From NCBI GenBank assembly GCA_902783885.1, contig CACZSQ010000102.1, positions 1 through 42,052 of the forward strand: a stretch of DNA of 42,052 nt, in the 5' to 3' direction. Below are positions 22,906 to 32,599 of this stretch, one piece after another. Position 1 is the stretch's first letter. Each line of letters opens with the position of its first letter. The DNA is from an uncultured Bacteroidales bacterium (GTDB lineage: Bacteria; Bacteroidota; Bacteroidia; Bacteroidales; Bacteroidaceae). A model generated the notes under the pieces. The model made no database searches. It saw only the letters and a list, made by a program, of their open reading frames with translations, and was not told the DNA's origin. The position numbers and the translations under genes are program-made.

Positions 22906-23514
22906 CTAAACAGCCATGTTTTTGTCCTCTAACAGCAGTTTTTTGACGAGGGGAAGCACCGTTTTCTTTAGAACTTGGTCGTTCAAGTAGTGTTCTCCCT
23001 CGAAGAGGGCGAAATGTTCGCTTCCGTAGTGCTTCTTGAATTCAGGCTGGCAATTGACGCGCTTGTCATGATTGCCGAAGAGCCCATATACGAGTGCTTT
23101 ATCCTCGGGCGTGATCCCCTTGAAGCTTTGGCGCTCCACCTCGCGGAACTGTGCAATCATCTCTTTATCAACCTTGAAGTCGATGGCTCCGTCCTGTCGG
23201 GAATTGCGGAAGGGCTTACGCCCCATTCCTCCGAAGGTGAGGAGGCGGGCCATTGAAAACGAGGGGTTGACGAGCAGGCGCAGATGGCCCCGGATCTGTT
23301 CAGCGTACATTGCGCCCATAGACGTGGCTACGATGAGTTGCGGCTGAATCTCTTCCACCTCCCTGTGCAGGAATGCCATAGCTTCCGTCGGCATGACGGG
23401 GATGTCGGGCGCAATCACCTGTATCCCACACTCATAGAGAGCATTCCGCATACTTGTGGCGGTGCCGCTGGCACCGCTGCCCGCAAAGCCGTGAAGATAG
23501 AGAATCGTCTGCAT
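22906..23514 (-). CDS. YqiA-type alpha/beta-hydrolase (esterase)
   Basis: A 202-residue cytosolic alpha/beta-hydrolase of the YqiA/UPF0227 esterase type. Seen are the oxyanion region LYLHGFAGSGASGTA, the nucleophile elbow VATSMGAMYA (Ser in TSMG), the NHD segment FGNHDKRVNC that would supply the acid, and EGEHYLND with the catalytic histidine. There is no signal peptide. It begins six bases after the CotH gene stops, so the two are probably co-transcribed, though one product is secreted and the other is cytosolic. The substrate is unknown. Length matches the family (about 190-200). Confidence 0.82.
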   Translation of the reverse strand: MQTILYLHGFAGSGASGTATSMRNALYECGIQVIAPDIPVMPTEAMAFLHREVEEIQPQLIVATSMGAMYAEQIRGHLRLLVNPSFSMARLLTFGGMGRKPFRNSRQDGAIDFKVDKEMIAQFREVERQSFKGITPEDKALVYGLFGNHDKRVNCQPEFKKHYGSEHFALFEGEHYLNDQVLKKTVLPLVKKLLLEDKNMAV

Positions 23515-23520
23515 CTTCTT

Positions 23521-26500
23521 TTATTGTACGTTGAACTTGAGGCTGTACTGGTCGTCGTCTGTCGTGGCAGTAGCGATATAGACGCCCTGCGGCAATGAGC
23601 TCAGGCTACGTGGCGTGTCGGCTTTCAGGCGCATGGTCATGCGTAGGCGGCCGGCGGTATCGTAAATATCGACACGGGCGTAGTCTGCACCGACGAGGGT
23701 GAGTGCTCCGGACTTGTAGTTGAGTTCAAGGCCTTCCTCTGTCCTGGTCTCTTGAATGCCGACAATCGGCTGCGGCTCAATCTTTGGCTCGTCATAAGCG
23801 AGAGCTGTGGTGGTGACGACATTGCTCTTGCCGATGGTCGGACGATCCATAACGTACAAGTTGCTGCTTCCATCGGGAAAGAGGCCTACGGTCTGGAAAC
23901 CGGTGTGGACGCAATAGGTGAGCGTGTCGGCCCAGCTCTTGTCCGCAGCTGTCAGGATGACGCTTGTCCCCTTCTTGTCTGAATCTTTGGCGTTGGAAAG
24001 TTTGAAAGGAGCGTGGAGTTGAGTGAGTTGACTGCTTGCCCCTGGCTCGTCGCACCAGATGATGAGATGTCCGTGGGCAGGGATGACAGTGGAAGCAGAG
24101 CCGTCATCGATAATCTGGTATTTCTCAGGATTACCGAGGTAGTCCGAGAAGAACATGCCATTAATGTCGTACGGCTCATCGGTGGTGTTATAGAGCTCTA
24201 CCCAGTCTCCTTTCTTGTTGAGGTCATTGATGTAGATATCGTTGCTGGCGCTCACCTCGTTGATTTTGACGGGATGAGCATCCCACGCATCGTCGGCACT
24301 GTCGTTCAGCTTTTCATAGACGGCTGTGTACTTGACGTTGTTGACGGACTCGGGAATGGTGAACGTTTCATCTGTTGAGGCATAGCCGTCGGTGCTGGAC
24401 TTTGTATAAAGCAGGGCGGCATCCCAATAGATATCGGTAGATTTGCTGTCGTTGTTGTGAACTTCAACAGCGATGATATTCTCGCCCTTCTGGAAGAGGG
24501 TGGGTTCGAGCGTCATCTGTCCGGCATCGGGATTGTCGTGGGCATAGGTTGTCGCGTAAGAACTGAAAGTGACGCTGCCCGATGGCATCAGATAGCGTCC
24601 TGCTTCTGTGCCGTTAACATAGATGATGAAGCCGTCGTCGGCAGTCCAGTCGAGAGTCATTGTCTCCTCGGCCTTGGGCGCGGCGCTTAGGTTGACCTTC
24701 TTGCGGAAGTAGTATGTCGGGTATTTGTTGTTGGCGTTGCCTCCGTAATTGAGAGTAGTCTGATAGCCGCGAGCATTGCTGGCATCGCTGGTGAAATAGC
24801 CGAGCGGCGCGTTGCCGCTGTTCCAGGAGCCGCTATAGTTCTTGGCGCTCCAACTTGTGCCGTCCAAGGAGCCTTGATCGTAGTAGCTCCAGTTGCTTCC
24901 TCTGCCGAAGAGGGTTGTGGTTGTTGAGGTCCCCTTGTCGCTCTGCCAACCCATAAACTGATAGCCGGCAGGAGCAGAGGCCTTCAGCGTGATGGGGGTA
25001 AAGAGTTTGCCGGAGAATTTGTTTGTTGGCACTGTCAGGTCGTTGACCAGGATTCTGGCTTCTTCAATATTGGTGCCCAGCGTCACCTGAAGAGGGCTGT
25101 TGAGGCCCAGGAAGTTTCGCAGATTGCTGGCAGAATTGGTTTGTCGTGAACTGCTTAGGTTGCTGGTGAGGTGGCTGGCAGTGCTGTTGGTTGACCTGCC
25201 TTCAAGGCTCATGGCGGGATTGACGTAGTCTCTGATCTCGTTGATGATGGCCGTAGAGCGTGTGGGCTCGAAGACACTGCCTGCTACAAGGCAGAACTGA
25301 TCGATGAACTGCTTCTTGAACGATTCATTCTGAAGCATATTCAGGAAGATGGTGACGAACTCGATTTCTCCGTATATCCTTTCACCGTATTTCGCTATCA
25401 CCTGATCGCCATAGAGACGGTCGTAGGTCCAATATTGAGTGCTTGTGAACCAGTTGAAGTCGGCAGAGCTGGCGCTGAAGGCTGCGTCGAGGTCAAAGAG
25501 CACGAAACGGAAACGGCTGTTGCTGCCCGCATTGACGTTGTCGCGGAAGGCCTTGATATTGTTCTTGGGCCAGTCGTGACCGGCCAGGTAAATTTCAATG
25601 GCCATGTAATTGATGTACTCTTCTATGTCAACGATTTCTTTGATGCGCTCATAGGAGAGGCCTTCATAGGATGTCTTGGCGAGTGTGTACCACTCGTTGA
25701 AGATTTCCTTAGTTCCTTCCTGCTGCACATAGCCGCTGTCGGGCGACATCTTCCACTGGTCCTGTTCGTCGGTATCAATGGCATAGTTGGCATAGCCGTA
25801 GTGCTTGCTATTGGGCTCGCGGAGGTTCTCCACGCCGATATATTTCCCGTTATGGAATAGATGTACGGGTTGGTAGCTCTGTGTCTCAGCGTAGAGCCCG
25901 CTGGTGGAGATGATTCTCTGTATGGTCGCATCTTTTGTGCGCCCGGCGCCGTTGTCCTGAACGTTGTTGCCGCCGTTGCGCACTTTCAGTCCCTTGTGAC
26001 GGAGATAGGGCTTCTCCTGGAAGAAGGGATAATTCATTCTGTTCATCCCTTCGTAAATCTTATTGGCTTTAATGTTAAAGGAATGAGGATACCATGCGCG
26101 GCTCCATCCGCCTGAGGCTTCGACGCTCACTTCCTGATTGAAGCCGGGCTGTCCGTTCTCAGTGAAGTACTCGATGTTGGCGGGGCGGTCCCAGTCCATG
26201 TTCCAGTTGCAGGGATATGACTTGCCGTTGCCGGGGCGTCCGTTGCTTCCTTCGACAAAGATTCCTAACTGATCGCCGTAGAGGTGCTCGTTGTCAGAGA
26301 CGAGTGAGAGCACGGGCAGCGTGTAGTCCTTATCCTTATATATATAGGAGCGTGTGACTACGGGGCTGGAGAGGTAGCCTTCCTGGAAGAAGCGTACGCG
26401 AAGGACTGTGGTTTTGTTGAAGGAGAAGGAACCATTGGCGCTTGTCAATCCGTTTTTGAGCGTCGGGGTGCTGCCGTCAAGTGTATAAATCAAGGAGGCG

Positions 26501-28923
26501 CCACTGGGGAGGTTGCTGACCTTTACATTGATTGTTCCTGTGAAGAGGCAGCCGTCGGTATCTATTTCGGGCGTTTCCAAACGGATGTCAGCAAAGGCCG
26601 AGGTATTGTTCGAGGCTCCGGGCGTGGGCTGGTCGGTGAAGCTCCACTCGCTTGCGCCATCACTGATGCGGGCATAGGAAGTGCGGCTGATGGCGGGGTC
26701 GTAGTCGCACTCAGCGAGGATATCGCCAGCCTCATTGGAGATATAGATGGACGCGCCGTCGCAGTCGAGCTTGAGATCAATCATCTTGGGAGCCCACCAG
26801 GAATAATGGTCGAACCACAGGACTAGATAGCCGTTTGCAGGCACAGAACCGTGCACGGAACTATTGAGGGCAAACTTCTTTAGGTTGTCGGGGTCATCGG
26901 AGATGTAGAGACCGTCCAGGGATGCACTCTTACTGGTTTTGTTGTATAATTCAATCCAACCGCCGTAGTTGGAACTGGGGTCAACAAACATATCCAGGTT
27001 TGCGGGCTGTACCTCGTTGATGATGACGGCGTCAGCAGTGGCTGGATTGGCCTCCACGGTGACGAGGCAGGTGGCTTTCACGCTCTCGTCGTGGGTCGCA
27101 AAGGCTGTGATGGTGGACATGCCGGGCTTGAGCGCTTTCACAAGTCCGTTCTGGTCCACGGTGGCGCACTTCTCGTTGCTGCTGGAGAAACTGATTCCTT
27201 TGAAGGTGGCGTTGGCCGGAAGAAGTGTTGCCTCCAATTGCAGCAGTTCTCCTTGACTCAGCATAGCTGATGTTTGGTTGAGCGTCACCTGAGTAGCTTT
27301 CACCTCGGTACCATACAAAGACAGCTTCACATTATCCATTGCCAACCAATTGGCCGTCGTACTTTCCGTGCGAATGCCAATCATCAGGCTGCCAGCTAAA
27401 TAATCAAATTCCACAGAGAAGTGCTGCGGCCCAACGGTGGAGGTGGACACAGCCTCTGTTGATTCGTTGTTATTGTCGCTCATGAAGAGCAAAACACCTG
27501 TCACGGGAGTGCTCTCATCGTATTTCTGAGACTTGGCAATGATGTCGGCCTCCAGCTTGTAGTGTCCGGCGGGCAGTCCGTCAAGAACCTGATAAATAGA
27601 GCCATTGCCGAGCGGGTTTCTGTAGTAGGATTCTTGCGGCCTCCAGGCTTCCACGAACTGGTTGATAACCACGTCGCCGTTCTCATACTTGGCTGACTGG
27701 AATCCGTAATTCTGTGCGGTGCTTCCGTTGTAATTGACAACCCATCCGTTTGTGCTGTTGTCGAAAGACGGGTTTTCAACATATTCATTCGTCATGTCGA
27801 GCCACTCCTGCGCGGGTCCGTCTGTTACACTGATGTCGCAGGTGGCTGTAAGTGAGGTGTTAGCCTTCAAGGTTGCAGTGATGATTGCCGTGCCTGCTTT
27901 CTTAGCCGTTACGACACCCGTGGTGGCGTTCACGGAAGCCACTGTGGTATTGCTGCTATTCCATGTTACTGCTGGACTATCGGTGGAGTTGCTGGGCAGA
28001 ATGGAAGAAGTGAGCGTCACCGTGTCATCAACCCTCATGGCAACATAAGTTTTGTTGAGTTTGATGCCCGTTGCAGGCTCAGAAACGGTGATTGGAATGA
28101 CAGCTTTTACATTGGGATTCGCAATGCTGGTGATGGTGATATTGGTACTCCCGCCAGCCTTTCCCCAAACATAAATATATTTGTCAGACTCATATACCGT
28201 ACACTCTGCTATGGACCAGTCGTCTATCGTGACGTCCACCGATTGATTGGTGGTGTTGCTGGGCTCGAAGTGGTATTCCAGATATTGTAAGTTCGTCAGA
28301 TTCAGAGATAGCGACGACGTGCTGGTAGAGATTTTTGTGGGCAGAACTTCCGTGCCATACCAGTAGAGCTTCACGTTGTCGATAGCTATCCAGTTGGCGT
28401 TAGTGCTTTCTGTGCGCAGGCCTATGGTGACACTGCTTTTCGCGTTATTGAACTCCACGCTGAAGTGTTGGGGCTTCCCGTTGTCTGTCGCGACTTCCGT
28501 GGTCGCTTCCTGTACTCCGTCGGAGATGAAGAGATATACGCCAGAGACGGGGTTGTTGCCGAGGTTCTGGTCAACAGCTATGATATCCGCTTCCAGACGC
28601 AGCTTGCCAGACGTGAGGTTGCTCAGAGTCTGTGAGATAGCGCCGTTGCCTAAGTTATATTTTCCTGGCCAGTAAGGGTCGTTGGTGTTATTGTTGACCC
28701 ATGCCTCAAAGAATTGGTAAACGTATGAATCGCCATTCTGGTAATAAGCATTTTGGTAGCCTTTGTTCTCGGCTGCGTTATCGTCGAAGGAGACAGTCCA
28801 ACCATATGTACTGCCGTCGAAGGACGGAGATTGTATGGCAGAATTGGTAATGTCAACCCAGTTTTGTGCAAAAAGGGCTGTTGTCAGTGCAATAAGAAAA
28901 ACGCTGATAGAAAGTCGTTTCAT
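23521..28923 (-). CDS. Large secreted CotH-domain protein with lamin-tail, Big2 and T9SS-like C-terminus
   Basis: An 1800-residue secreted multidomain protein. Signal peptide 1-20; a carbohydrate-binding-like module at 22-193, repeated at 373-540 (shared SPSFDxSTxGW, QHFSVEF, IGxRTEST and NWxAxDNVKL); Big2 domains at about 285-367 and 541-624; lamin-tail domain 630-770 (INEVQPANLD, WIELYNKT); a chitobiase C-terminal-like domain 790-865 (IYTLDGSTPT); CotH domain about 868-1240 (HDWPKNNIKAFRD, FRFVLFDLDAAFS); a beta-sandwich module 1340-1508; a second lamin-tail 1550-1700 (INEVSASNDIYIND); and residues 1720-1800 like a type IX secretion sorting domain (VDIYDTAGRLRMTM, LPQGVYIATA). CotH of spore-formers is a protein kinase; here only the fold-like core is seen. 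Probably cell-surface. Confidence 0.9.
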   Translation of the reverse strand: MKRLSISVFLIALTTALFAQNWVDITNSAIQSPSFDGSTYGWTVSFDDNAAENKGYQNAYYQNGDSYVYQFFEAWVNNNTNDPYWPGKYNLGNGAISQTLSNLTSGKLRLEADIIAVDQNLGNNPVSGVYLFISDGVQEATTEVATDNGKPQHFSVEFNNAKSSVTIGLRTESTNANWIAIDNVKLYWYGTEVLPTKISTSTSSLSLNLTNLQYLEYHFEPSNTTNQSVDVTIDDWSIAECTVYESDKYIYVWGKAGGSTNITITSIANPNVKAVIPITVSEPATGIKLNKTYVAMRVDDTVTLTSSILPSNSTDSPAVTWNSSNTTVASVNATTGVVTAKKAGTAIITATLKANTSLTATCDISVTDGPAQEWLDMTNEYVENPSFDNSTNGWVVNYNGSTAQNYGFQSAKYENGDVVINQFVEAWRPQESYYRNPLGNGSIYQVLDGLPAGHYKLEADIIAKSQKYDESTPVTGVLLFMSDNNNESTEAVSTSTVGPQHFSVEFDYLAGSLMIGIRTESTTANWLAMDNVKLSLYGTEVKATQVTLNQTSAMLSQGELLQLEATLLPANATFKGISFSSSNEKCATVDQNGLVKALKPGMSTITAFATHDESVKATCLVTVEANPATADAVIINEVQPANLDMFVDPSSNYGGWIELYNKTSKSASLDGLYISDDPDNLKKFALNSSVHGSVPANGYLVLWFDHYSWWAPKMIDLKLDCDGASIYISNEAGDILAECDYDPAISRTSYARISDGASEWSFTDQPTPGASNNTSAFADIRLETPEIDTDGCLFTGTINVKVSNLPSGASLIYTLDGSTPTLKNGLTSANGSFSFNKTTVLRVRFFQEGYLSSPVVTRSYIYKDKDYTLPVLSLVSDNEHLYGDQLGIFVEGSNGRPGNGKSYPCNWNMDWDRPANIEYFTENGQPGFNQEVSVEASGGWSRAWYPHSFNIKANKIYEGMNRMNYPFFQEKPYLRHKGLKVRNGGNNVQDNGAGRTKDATIQRIISTSGLYAETQSYQPVHLFHNGKYIGVENLREPNSKHYGYANYAIDTDEQDQWKMSPDSGYVQQEGTKEIFNEWYTLAKTSYEGLSYERIKEIVDIEEYINYMAIEIYLAGHDWPKNNIKAFRDNVNAGSNSRFRFVLFDLDAAFSASSADFNWFTSTQYWTYDRLYGDQVIAKYGERIYGEIEFVTIFLNMLQNESFKKQFIDQFCLVAGSVFEPTRSTAIINEIRDYVNPAMSLEGRSTNSTASHLTSNLSSSRQTNSASNLRNFLGLNSPLQVTLGTNIEEARILVNDLTVPTNKFSGKLFTPITLKASAPAGYQFMGWQSDKGTSTTTTLFGRGSNWSYYDQGSLDGTSWSAKNYSGSWNSGNAPLGYFTSDASNARGYQTTLNYGGNANNKYPTYYFRKKVNLSAAPKAEETMTLDWTADDGFIIYVNGTEAGRYLMPSGSVTFSSYATTYAHDNPDAGQMTLEPTLFQKGENIIAVEVHNNDSKSTDIYWDAALLYTKSSTDGYASTDETFTIPESVNNVKYTAVYEKLNDSADDAWDAHPVKINEVSASNDIYINDLNKKGDWVELYNTTDEPYDINGMFFSDYLGNPEKYQIIDDGSASTVIPAHGHLIIWCDEPGASSQLTQLHAPFKLSNAKDSDKKGTSVILTAADKSWADTLTYCVHTGFQTVGLFPDGSSNLYVMDRPTIGKSNVVTTTALAYDEPKIEPQPIVGIQETRTEEGLELNYKSGALTLVGADYARVDIYDTAGRLRMTMRLKADTPRSLSSLPQGVYIATATTDDDQYSLKFNVQ

Positions 28924-28962
28924 ATCTCTGTCTGTTGTTCGTTACTTTTGGGTCAATATACA

Positions 28963-29001
28963 ATTTGCGGCGCAAGGGTTCAATCCTGCGCCGCAAATGT
29001 A
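28963..29001 (-). promoter_or_regulatory. Predicted CotH promoter with overlapping inverted repeat
   Basis: Minus-strand TACATTTG (28994-29001) fits the -7 consensus. TTTC at 29022-29025 could serve as the -33 element with a 20-base spacer. A perfect 12-bp inverted repeat (ATTTGCGGCGCA at 28963-28974 and its complement at 28987-28998, 12-base loop) starts within the -7 box and spans the expected transcription start, so the early transcript would fold into a hairpin. Confidence 0.7.
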
Positions 29002-29021
29002 CGTTTAATTTTAATTAAACG
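29002..29021. promoter_or_regulatory. 20-bp palindrome in the CotH promoter spacer
   Basis: CGTTTAATT, two T, then AATTAAACG: a perfect 9-bp inverted repeat around two bases. It lies exactly between the -7 and -33 elements, so it could be an operator. No matching second copy is seen in the window. Confidence 0.55.
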
Positions 29022-29054
29022 AAAGTTCTGTAGGAAATTTTTTCTTTTAGGGGC

Positions 29055-30677
29055 CTATTCCTTGATGTTGGGCTCTTCGAGACCAATCCCTTTCTTTTTG
29101 TCAACAACCTTCAAAACCAGTCCTAACACGAGCGCTGCCACGCCTAAGGATGCCAGCATCACCAGCGGAGCGGTGTAGTCGAGTTGTGTGGCGTCTGTAA
29201 CGCCTTCGTTGGTATTCTCAAGCACCTTTCCGATGAGCAGCGGGAACAGCCAGAGACCGATGTTCTGAATCCAGAAGATGAGGGCATAGGCAGAGCCGAT
29301 GACCTTGGCATCCACGAGCTTAGGAACGCTGGGCCACAGGCTGGCAGGAACGAGTGAGAAAGATGAGCCAAGTACCAGGATTGTCAGATAGGCAACGACC
29401 ACTCCGCCTACATCGTTGCCCTTGAAGGCGGGGAGTACGAAGGCAAAGGTCAGGTGGCAGGCGATGAGCAAAAGTGAACCGAGGATGAGCATCGTCGCAG
29501 CTTTGCCCTTATGGTCAACATAGCTGCCCAGGATGGGCGTGATAAGCACGGCAAGCAACGGGAAAACAGCAAAGATGGCTTCTGCGCTCTGTCGCATATA
29601 ACCCATATAACAGTAAGTGATTAGAGAGAGAATACTCAGCAAGAGCAGCCCATATTTGGTTGCGGCTTTCTTCTGGAAGTTGCTGGCGAAGCCAGCTGCT
29701 GCAACGACAAGCATGATGACGTACTGAACAATCGTAACCGAGTTGCTGGCCCAGTAGGAATCAGCGTCGGGTGCTGTCAGCGAGAGATTGCACTGCAGCA
29801 TATTAACGGCGTATTTCTGAAAGGGGAAGATTGCGCTGTAGTAGAGCACGCAGAGCAGAGCCACGAGCCAAAAGCCACTGTCGGTGAGAATCTTGCCCAG
29901 GTCACTGACTTTGAAGGGGTCGTCTTTCTCTTCGGCCTCACCCGTCTGAGCATCGAGCTTTTTATCCATTACGAAATAGACGATGGTCATAATCAGTGCG
30001 ATACACATCAACACAACACCGAAGGCTACGCTGCGACTCACGCTGACAACGCCGCCCAGTCGTGCGAAGAATGGCGAGAATATCATACAAGTGGCAACGC
30101 CCAGACGGGCCAGCGCCATCTCAGAGCCCATGGCCAGCGCCATCTCTCGTCCCTTGAACCACTTGACGATACCGCGCGACACGGTGATGCCGGCCATTTC
30201 ACAGCCACAGCCGAAAATCATGAAACCGCAAGCGGCGAACTTGGCAGAGGCGGGCATCCCCTCGTAGAAAGGTGAAACGCCCAACTCGTCGAAGAGGGGA
30301 ATATAGTTCAGGTTGTTCGTGAACCAGGTGTCGAGGCTGCTGCCGATGAAAGTTTCGCTGACGGCATACCACTTGATGATAGCTCCCACGAGCATCACCA
30401 CTGCCGAGAGCACCGCGGTGAAGCGGACACCCATTTTGTCGAGGATGATTCCAGCGAAGATGAGGAAGAAAGCAAAAACATTGAGGAAAACCTCAGAGCC
30501 TTGCATCGTACCGAAGGCCAGAGAGTCCCATCCGCGTGTATCCTGCATCAGGTCCTTGATGGGGGATAGAATGTCCATGAAAATGTAGCTGCAAAACATG
30601 GCCAGTGCCAGCAGCAGCAGCGCTGTCCAGCGCATAGCGGCGCTGTCGCGAAGGGTCTTTTGAATAGCTTGTGTCAT
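29055..30677 (-). CDS. MFS transporter
   Basis: A 540-residue inner-membrane protein with about 12 hydrophobic helices, of the major facilitator superfamily. The first helices (TALLLLALAMFCSYIFMDIL, VFLNVFAFFLIFAGIILDKMGVRF) include the loop-2/3 pattern DKMGVRF, close to the GxLaDrxGrk signature. A central loop (WFKGREMALAMGSEMALARLG) resembles oxalate/nitrate-type and MFSD1-like members. The C-terminal half has IFPFQKYAVNML and GSYVDHKGKAATMLILGSLLL. The substrate is not determinable from sequence. The mscS gene ends 45 bases before its start and no strong promoter is seen, so co-transcription with mscS is likely. Length is somewhat above the usual 400-500. Confidence 0.85.
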   Translation of the reverse strand: MTQAIQKTLRDSAAMRWTALLLLALAMFCSYIFMDILSPIKDLMQDTRGWDSLAFGTMQGSEVFLNVFAFFLIFAGIILDKMGVRFTAVLSAVVMLVGAIIKWYAVSETFIGSSLDTWFTNNLNYIPLFDELGVSPFYEGMPASAKFAACGFMIFGCGCEMAGITVSRGIVKWFKGREMALAMGSEMALARLGVATCMIFSPFFARLGGVVSVSRSVAFGVVLMCIALIMTIVYFVMDKKLDAQTGEAEEKDDPFKVSDLGKILTDSGFWLVALLCVLYYSAIFPFQKYAVNMLQCNLSLTAPDADSYWASNSVTIVQYVIMLVVAAAGFASNFQKKAATKYGLLLLSILSLITYCYMGYMRQSAEAIFAVFPLLAVLITPILGSYVDHKGKAATMLILGSLLLIACHLTFAFVLPAFKGNDVGGVVVAYLTILVLGSSFSLVPASLWPSVPKLVDAKVIGSAYALIFWIQNIGLWLFPLLIGKVLENTNEGVTDATQLDYTAPLVMLASLGVAALVLGLVLKVVDKKKGIGLEEPNIKE

Positions 30678-30722
30678 TATTTGAAATTTGTTGTTATTCT
30701 CAAAGGATTCTCTTTTAATCTC

Positions 30723-32516
30723 TTACTTTTTATTCAGGAACTCCTCGGGCATCTGTGTATCGATGCCGTCGCGGCGGGCGTAGATGTGCGGCGACATGAT
30801 TTCTACGCCAGCCTCAAAGAAGCGTTGCAGCAGGTTCTGGTGCAGTTCGGAGTAGATGCGAGGCAGGTTCTTGGAATCGTTCGTGAAAGCGTTGATCTCG
30901 TATTCCACATAGAAGTCGTCCAGTGCAGTTGTCATCATGAAAGGTTTGGGTATTTTCTTGATACCCGGCGTGTCGGCGGCTGCAGATTCCATGATCTGTT
31001 TGATAAGCTGCCAGGGTACATCGTAGCCGATAGTGACTTTTGTGTGGACAATAATTCCGAAGTTTTTGGCCGCCTCGCTGTAATTAGAAGTCTGAGAGCC
31101 TAAGAGACTGGAATTCTGGATAGTTACCACTTCGTTCTTGCGTGTGCGGATACGCGTCACGAGCACGGTTTTCTCAATCACTTCGCCCACAGTGTCGCCG
31201 ACCTTTATATAGTCGCCAATGTGGAAGGGGCGCATATATGTAAGAACCATTCCGGCCATCACGTTGCCGATGATGCTTGTTGAACCCAGGGACACAATGA
31301 CACCGATGAATACGGACACGCCCTGAAACACCTCAGAGTTGGAGCTTGGCAGCAGCGGCCATATCATCACAAACATCAGCGAGTATAGCAACGCGCGCAG
31401 GATAAAATAGGTCGGCATTGCCCAATCAGGGTAGAAACCGTTGATTTTCAGATTTCCGGCCTCAATCTCGCTGGCCAGGTAGCGTACACCGCGCACCAGA
31501 TATTTGAAGCAGAGGAAGATGACTGCAATCTTAAACAGGTTGGGCAAATAATTGATGACCGAGAAAATGATATCCTTGAACGGATCCCAAATATAACCAA
31601 AGAGTTTGTAAATGATTCTCTTTGTCTCCGGGAAAATGGAAAACAACAGGGGTACGGAGATGAATAGCTGCAGCACGATGGCTATATAGCGTGCAATGTT
31701 GTAAGCCCCTAAGAGGAGAATGCCTTGCTGGTGGACGTTCATGAACTCATAGTCTTTGATGACTATCGGCTTGAGGAATGTCTTGACGGTGAGGATGAAG
31801 CGTCGGCGCCAATGGCGGAATAGTCTGTTCGTAAGTATGATAAACAGGACCTGAATGATGATAATCAGACCTGCAAACATCAGTCCCCAAAGCTTGCTTT
31901 TGAGTCCATAGGTCTCATGAAGTTCGTTGACTTTGTCCTGTATGATTCTCGCATATTCCTCAGCCAGCTCCTGTCGGCTCTTGCCCTGCCACATCGCATC
32001 AGTGTCGGTGATAGTCATTAACACCTCTTCTTCGGCCATGATGTCAGAGAAGAAGTCGCTCTCAAAGACAAAGATTGAGTCGGGGCGGAGTGTGAGTTGA
32101 CGCCCGACCTCCTCGATCTTTTCTGCAGCAGCTCCCACACGGGCTTCAGCCGTCATGCCACCCTTTTTGGCATAAAGCACCAGCAGAGTGTCATCGTCAA
32201 CAATGAGGGGAGCACCTTTCGTGATGAGGCGCAGAGAATCTATGCGGTGGCGCCGTTGCTCATTCAGTATAGAGTCTTTCTGTGCGCTTTTGCCCGCTTG
32301 GTCAAGGGCTTCTTCCAGAAGCATCTGCTGGAGCCGCATTTCTTGCAGCTGGTTCTGCAGTGCTATGATGAGCGAGTCGTGAACAGCAGCCGCAGCCACA
32401 GAGTCAACCGCTTGCGAGTCAACGTCCAGAATATCGATCGCTTCCGTCTGTGACCATGCGGGTTGAAGCAGAGCACAGAGGCAGGTCAAAAGCGTCAGAA
32501 TAGCCTTTCGTTTCAT
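30723..32516 (-). CDS. MscS-family mechanosensitive channel, large type
   Basis: A 597-residue channel protein. The signal peptide MKRKAILTLLTCLCALLQPAWS is followed by a periplasmic region of about 180 residues with a coiled coil (ALQNQLQEMRLQQMLLEEAL), then about five membrane helices starting near LWGLMFAGLIIIIQVLFIIL, and the MscS domain with the pore-like segment IIGNVMAGMVLTYMRPFHIGDYIKV, the beta domain GEVIEKTVLVTRIRTRKNEVVTIQNSSL, and a C-terminal alpha/beta domain. It would act as a pressure-release channel in the inner membrane. The start is set at 32516, where a signal peptide begins and a promoter lies 34 bases upstream; the longer frame crosses that promoter. The MFS gene follows. 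Confidence 0.9.
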   Translation of the reverse strand: MKRKAILTLLTCLCALLQPAWSQTEAIDILDVDSQAVDSVAAAAVHDSLIIALQNQLQEMRLQQMLLEEALDQAGKSAQKDSILNEQRRHRIDSLRLITKGAPLIVDDDTLLVLYAKKGGMTAEARVGAAAEKIEEVGRQLTLRPDSIFVFESDFFSDIMAEEEVLMTITDTDAMWQGKSRQELAEEYARIIQDKVNELHETYGLKSKLWGLMFAGLIIIIQVLFIILTNRLFRHWRRRFILTVKTFLKPIVIKDYEFMNVHQQGILLLGAYNIARYIAIVLQLFISVPLLFSIFPETKRIIYKLFGYIWDPFKDIIFSVINYLPNLFKIAVIFLCFKYLVRGVRYLASEIEAGNLKINGFYPDWAMPTYFILRALLYSLMFVMIWPLLPSSNSEVFQGVSVFIGVIVSLGSTSIIGNVMAGMVLTYMRPFHIGDYIKVGDTVGEVIEKTVLVTRIRTRKNEVVTIQNSSLLGSQTSNYSEAAKNFGIIVHTKVTIGYDVPWQLIKQIMESAAADTPGIKKIPKPFMMTTALDDFYVEYEINAFTNDSKNLPRIYSELHQNLLQRFFEAGVEIMSPHIYARRDGIDTQMPEEFLNKK

Positions 32517-32549
32517 CTTGTAAGATGTTTTGATTTTAGATTCTGTGTG

Positions 32550-32557
32550 CAAAGATA
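32550..32557 (-). promoter_or_regulatory. Predicted -7 box of mscS
   Basis: Minus-strand TATCTTTG followed by C matches the Bacteroidota -7 consensus. It lies 34 bases upstream of the chosen start and between mscS and the stop of the FAD oxidoreductase gene. Confidence 0.6.
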
Positions 32558-32599
32558 CAACATTTTTATTCAACACCTACTGCACATCGCACTTTTTTT

